Of a stretch of 34,938 nt of DNA, positions 32,623-34,938 are shown in pieces. Source of the DNA: Micavibrio_A sp964423095 (GTDB lineage: Bacteria > Pseudomonadota > Alphaproteobacteria > Micavibrionales > Micavibrionaceae). Location of the stretch: contig CAYRDI010000019.1 in NCBI GenBank assembly GCA_964423095.1, positions 1 to 34,938 on the forward strand, written 5' to 3'. The translations under genes and the position numbers were made by a program. The notes under the pieces are model-generated. The model saw only the letters and a program-made list of their open reading frames with translations. It did not search any database and was not told where the DNA came from. The stretch's first letter is position 1; the number at the start of each line of letters is the position of its first letter.

Positions 32623-34171
32623 TTATACCTGCAAAATGCGTTTCGCGGCGGGGTCGTCCACGGGGCGGCAGGTGACGGCGGAATCGCCAATCACCTGATA
32701 AAACTGCTCTTTGTTGCCCGCGTCTTCAAACTCAAAGGCCATGATCGCCCGGCCGATGCTTTCGCCGGTGTACGCATAGTTGAAATAGCAGACATTGGCG
32801 ACGCCTGAGATTTTGCGCATGAAATCCCGTAAGGCTCCCTTACGTTCCGGAAAATGTATGTGCATGAGCACGGGGTCTTTGAACAGGGCCGGATTGTAAT
32901 TGATGATGCGGTAGCGGACATCGGGGTCGAGCGTCACATCTTCGAATTCAACGCCCGCCTTTTTCAGACGGTCATCCAGATGTTCCATGGTTTCCGGTGT
33001 GGATTCGAGCGCGATGATCGGCCAGGCTTCGGTTTCGTGGATTTTACCGTACAGGAATTCGGACACGGACAGGTCTTTGAAATGCTGGTCGAGCAGGGCG
33101 AGCATCCCGCCCTTTTTTTCGCCGATATGAAAACGGATGTAACGCCGGCGTTGCGCGCCGATGGCGGAGCGTTGCGAGATTTGCGAGAGCTTTGAAAAAT
33201 CCATATTCGCGCCGGTGAGAACGCAGAGCAGTTTTTTGCCCTGTACCTCCTTGGGATATGTGTTCGCGTACTGGATCAATCCCGCCAATCCCATGGCCCC
33301 TGACGGTTCGGGAATCACGCGCTTGGCATCCCACATTTTCTGGATCGAGGCAGCGACTTCCTCGTTCGTCACGGTGATGTATGCGTCGATGTACTTGCGA
33401 CAGATTTCAAAGCCGATTTCGCCGGGGCGGGTAACGGCCGTGCCATCACAGAACGTGTCGACATTGTCCAGCGTGACAATCTTTCCGGCCTCCACCGATG
33501 TTTTCATACAGGCCTGATCAACGCCCTCGACGCCGATCACCTTGATGTTCGGATTGTGGAGTTTCAGCCATGCAGCGACCGCCGCCGCCATGCCGCCGCC
33601 GCCGATCTGGACAAACGCGTAATCGAACGGCCCCTGTCCCGATAACATGATTTCATCGCCGATCGTGGCCTGTCCCGCCATGGTGTAAATGTCATCAAAG
33701 GGATGAACGTATGTGTGGCCGTGTTTTTCAACGTACTGCCGCGCGGCTTCGGCGGATTCATTGTACGTATCGCCGTGGAGTATGATTTCCACATGATCAC
33801 CGCCGTGACGGCGCACGGAGTTTTGCTTCATNNNNNNNNNNCTTCATCATCGGTGTGGAGAGCGGCATGAAAATCTTGGCGTCTATGCCCAGCAATTTTG
33901 CGGCCATGGCCACACCTTGCGCATGGTTTCCGGCGGAGGCCGCGACCACGGTTTTACAGCCGGATTTTTCATGGTGCACGCGCACGGCGTTGTACGCCCC
34001 GCGCCATTTATAGGCGTTGATGGGGCCGAGATCTTCGCGTTTGACGAAAATGCGATAATCATGACCGTTGTTGTAGATTTCCTGCAAGGGCGTGGGCGAG
34101 CCCGCCTGATACACGCGGGTACGGGCGCGAAGCGCTTCTTCAAACAACTGTTCGGCAATGGTCTTTGTCAT
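32623..34171 (-). CDS. ilvA: Threonine dehydratase, interrupted by an N gap
   Basis: IlvA converts threonine to 2-oxobutanoate, the first step to isoleucine. The 5' part (34171-33842) and 3' part (33831-32623) lie on either side of ten Ns. PLP lysine Lys55 is in NAYKWRGAYNA, and the phosphate loop is VQIGGGGMAAAVAAW; SAGNHAQGVA is also present. After about 330 residues come two ACT-like regulatory lobes, typical of the feedback-controlled form. Removing the Ns and one copy of the repeated ATGAAG joins MPLSTPMMK to QNSVRRHGG in frame and gives about 510 residues, close to E. coli IlvA. ATG 34171 is the likely start; the frame extends to 34228 but that runs into the terminator. It sits between ctaD and ctaB. 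Confidence 0.93.
33832..33841. other. Assembly gap of ten Ns within ilvA
   Basis: Ten undetermined bases. On the minus strand ATGAAG stands directly before and directly after the run, so the gap is probably an unmerged six-base contig overlap. Confidence 0.9.
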
Positions 34172-34229
34172 GACGTGGTAGATAACCAGCTTGTCCGTAA
34201 AAGCGCAAGCGGTTCCCCCAAATCCCATG

Positions 34230-34257
34230 AAAAAACCCCGCCGGGGCGGGGTTTTTT
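34230..34257. terminator. Strong intrinsic terminator between ctaD and ilvA
   Basis: Stem AAAAAACCCCGC / GCGGGGTTTTTT (12 bp) with a four-base loop, giving T-runs on both strands. It lies 17 bases after the ctaD stop, so ctaD ends its own transcript and ilvA needs a separate start. Confidence 0.93.
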
Positions 34258-34274
34258 AACTTTTTATGCCAGCA

Positions 34275-34938
34275 CTATTTTACGCGTGGCTGGATGTCAA
34301 ACTGGTGGAAGGGCGGCGGTGAAGGCAGCGTCCATTCCAGAGTCATGCATTGCGGCTGAGCGTTCCAGTAGTTTCCACCGACGCGGCGACCGAAGAAGAT
34401 GGTGTACAGCGCGATGATCAGGAACAGCACGACGGACAGCCCCGTTAATGCGGCACCCATCGAGGAGATGTAGTTGTAGAGGTGAAATCCATAAGCCTCG
34501 TTCGACATGATCCATTTTATCTTTTCGACCGGGTTGACGAGCAGGCCCTGCATTTCCGCCGGAACGGGCGGGGCGGGGTAGTCGACATAACGGCGTGGCA
34601 TCCCTTGCAGGCCCAAGAAGTGCTGCGGGAAGAAGATCAGGTTGACGCCGACGAACGTCACCCAGAAGTGCAAGGCACCGGCCCATTCCGGATATTGTCG
34701 GCCCGACATTTTGCCGATCCAGTAATAGAAACCGGCAAACAGGCCGAACACCGCGCCGAGCGAGAGAACGTAGTGAAAGTGCGCGACAACGTAATAGGTG
34801 TCATGCAAGGACGTATCCATCCCGGCATTGGCCAGCACCACGCCCGTCACACCGCCGACGGTGAAGAGGAAGATGAACCCAATCGCCCAGAGCATCGGGG
34901 TTTTGAATTCGATGGAACCGCCCCACATGGTGGCGATC
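34275..34938 (-). CDS. ctaD: Cytochrome c oxidase subunit I, C-terminal part (truncated by window edge)
   Basis: This is the C-terminal ~220 residues of the aa3-type oxidase catalytic subunit. The frame stays open beyond the window; the residues before the apparent ATG at 34928 (I-A-T-MWGGSI) show that this Met is internal. The pair of histidines in YVVAHFHYVLSLGAVFG ligates heme a3 and heme a, and HDTYYV and GMPRRYVDYP are also characteristic. Helices XI and XII are visible, followed by a C-terminal tail with EWTLPSPPPFHQF. It ends 17 bases from a strong terminator. Confidence 0.97.
   Translation of the reverse strand, partial: IATMWGGSIEFKTPMLWAIGFIFLFTVGGVTGVVLANAGMDTSLHDTYYVVAHFHYVLSLGAVFGLFAGFYYWIGKMSGRQYPEWAGALHFWVTFVGVNLIFFPQHFLGLQGMPRRYVDYPAPPVPAEMQGLLVNPVEKIKWIMSNEAYGFHLYNYISSMGAALTGLSVVLFLIIALYTIFFGRRVGGNYWNAQPQCMTLEWTLPSPPPFHQFDIQPRVK

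Overview
The window (about 34.9 kb, moderately GC-rich) looks like a chromosomal stretch of an alphaproteobacterium. The evidence is the cox assembly cluster order ctaB - small CoxF-like gene - ctaG - ctaE - DUF983 - surf1, a FzlA-like GST-fold division protein, an IalB-family periplasmic protein, an ECF sigma/ChrR-like pair, a short PutA without a DNA-binding domain, and a ScsB-type DsbD. I cannot name the genus from sequence alone; a deep-branching, Micavibrio- or Rhodospirillales-like lineage would fit. There are no rRNA genes, no convincing tRNA genes, no transposases, no phage genes and no CRISPR arrays. The window cuts through a TerA-like gene at its left edge and ctaD at its right edge, and has one 10-N assembly gap at 33832-33841.

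Left third (1-9.9 kb): two TerD-fold proteins, then a conserved-looking unknown gene downstream of xseA (minus strand). Next come putA (proline to glutamate) and purD (purine synthesis), a low-GC 390-bp gap with one doubtful ORF, then tadA diverging from the rluB-rsmD pair, all RNA modification genes. Middle (9.9-19.6 kb): a 67-residue membrane protein, a cytochrome b561-YceI fusion, a FzlA-like protein, an atypical SDR and a 120-residue orphan. On the minus strand follow an SBD-less Hsp70 paired with a multi-PAS histidine kinase, and a ScsB/DsbD-redoxin operon closed by a strong terminator.

Right part (19.7-35 kb): acetoacetyl-CoA synthetase, a 291-residue orphan followed by a tiny alanine-rich ORF, and a class I aminotransferase. 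It meets, tail to tail, an ECF sigma/anti-sigma operon whose anti-sigma protein has lost most predicted zinc ligands. An IalB-family protein and an M23 peptidase follow. The last 7 kb is a minus-strand cytochrome c oxidase region: ctaD (partial), terminator, ilvA, an orphan, ctaB, a 40-residue CoxF-like protein, an SDR, ctaG, ctaE, DUF983 and surf1. Most genes from coxF to surf1 are joined by start/stop overlaps, so they are probably translated as a unit that makes heme O/A, inserts copper and builds the oxidase.

I did not find a clear new multi-gene system. The most notable observations are the ChrR-like protein without zinc ligands, two orphan genes that share a 14-base promoter element placed so that their transcripts would be leaderless, the SDR embedded in the cox operon, the Hsp70-kinase pair, and evidence that the N gap in ilvA is an unmerged 6-base contig overlap and not missing sequence.
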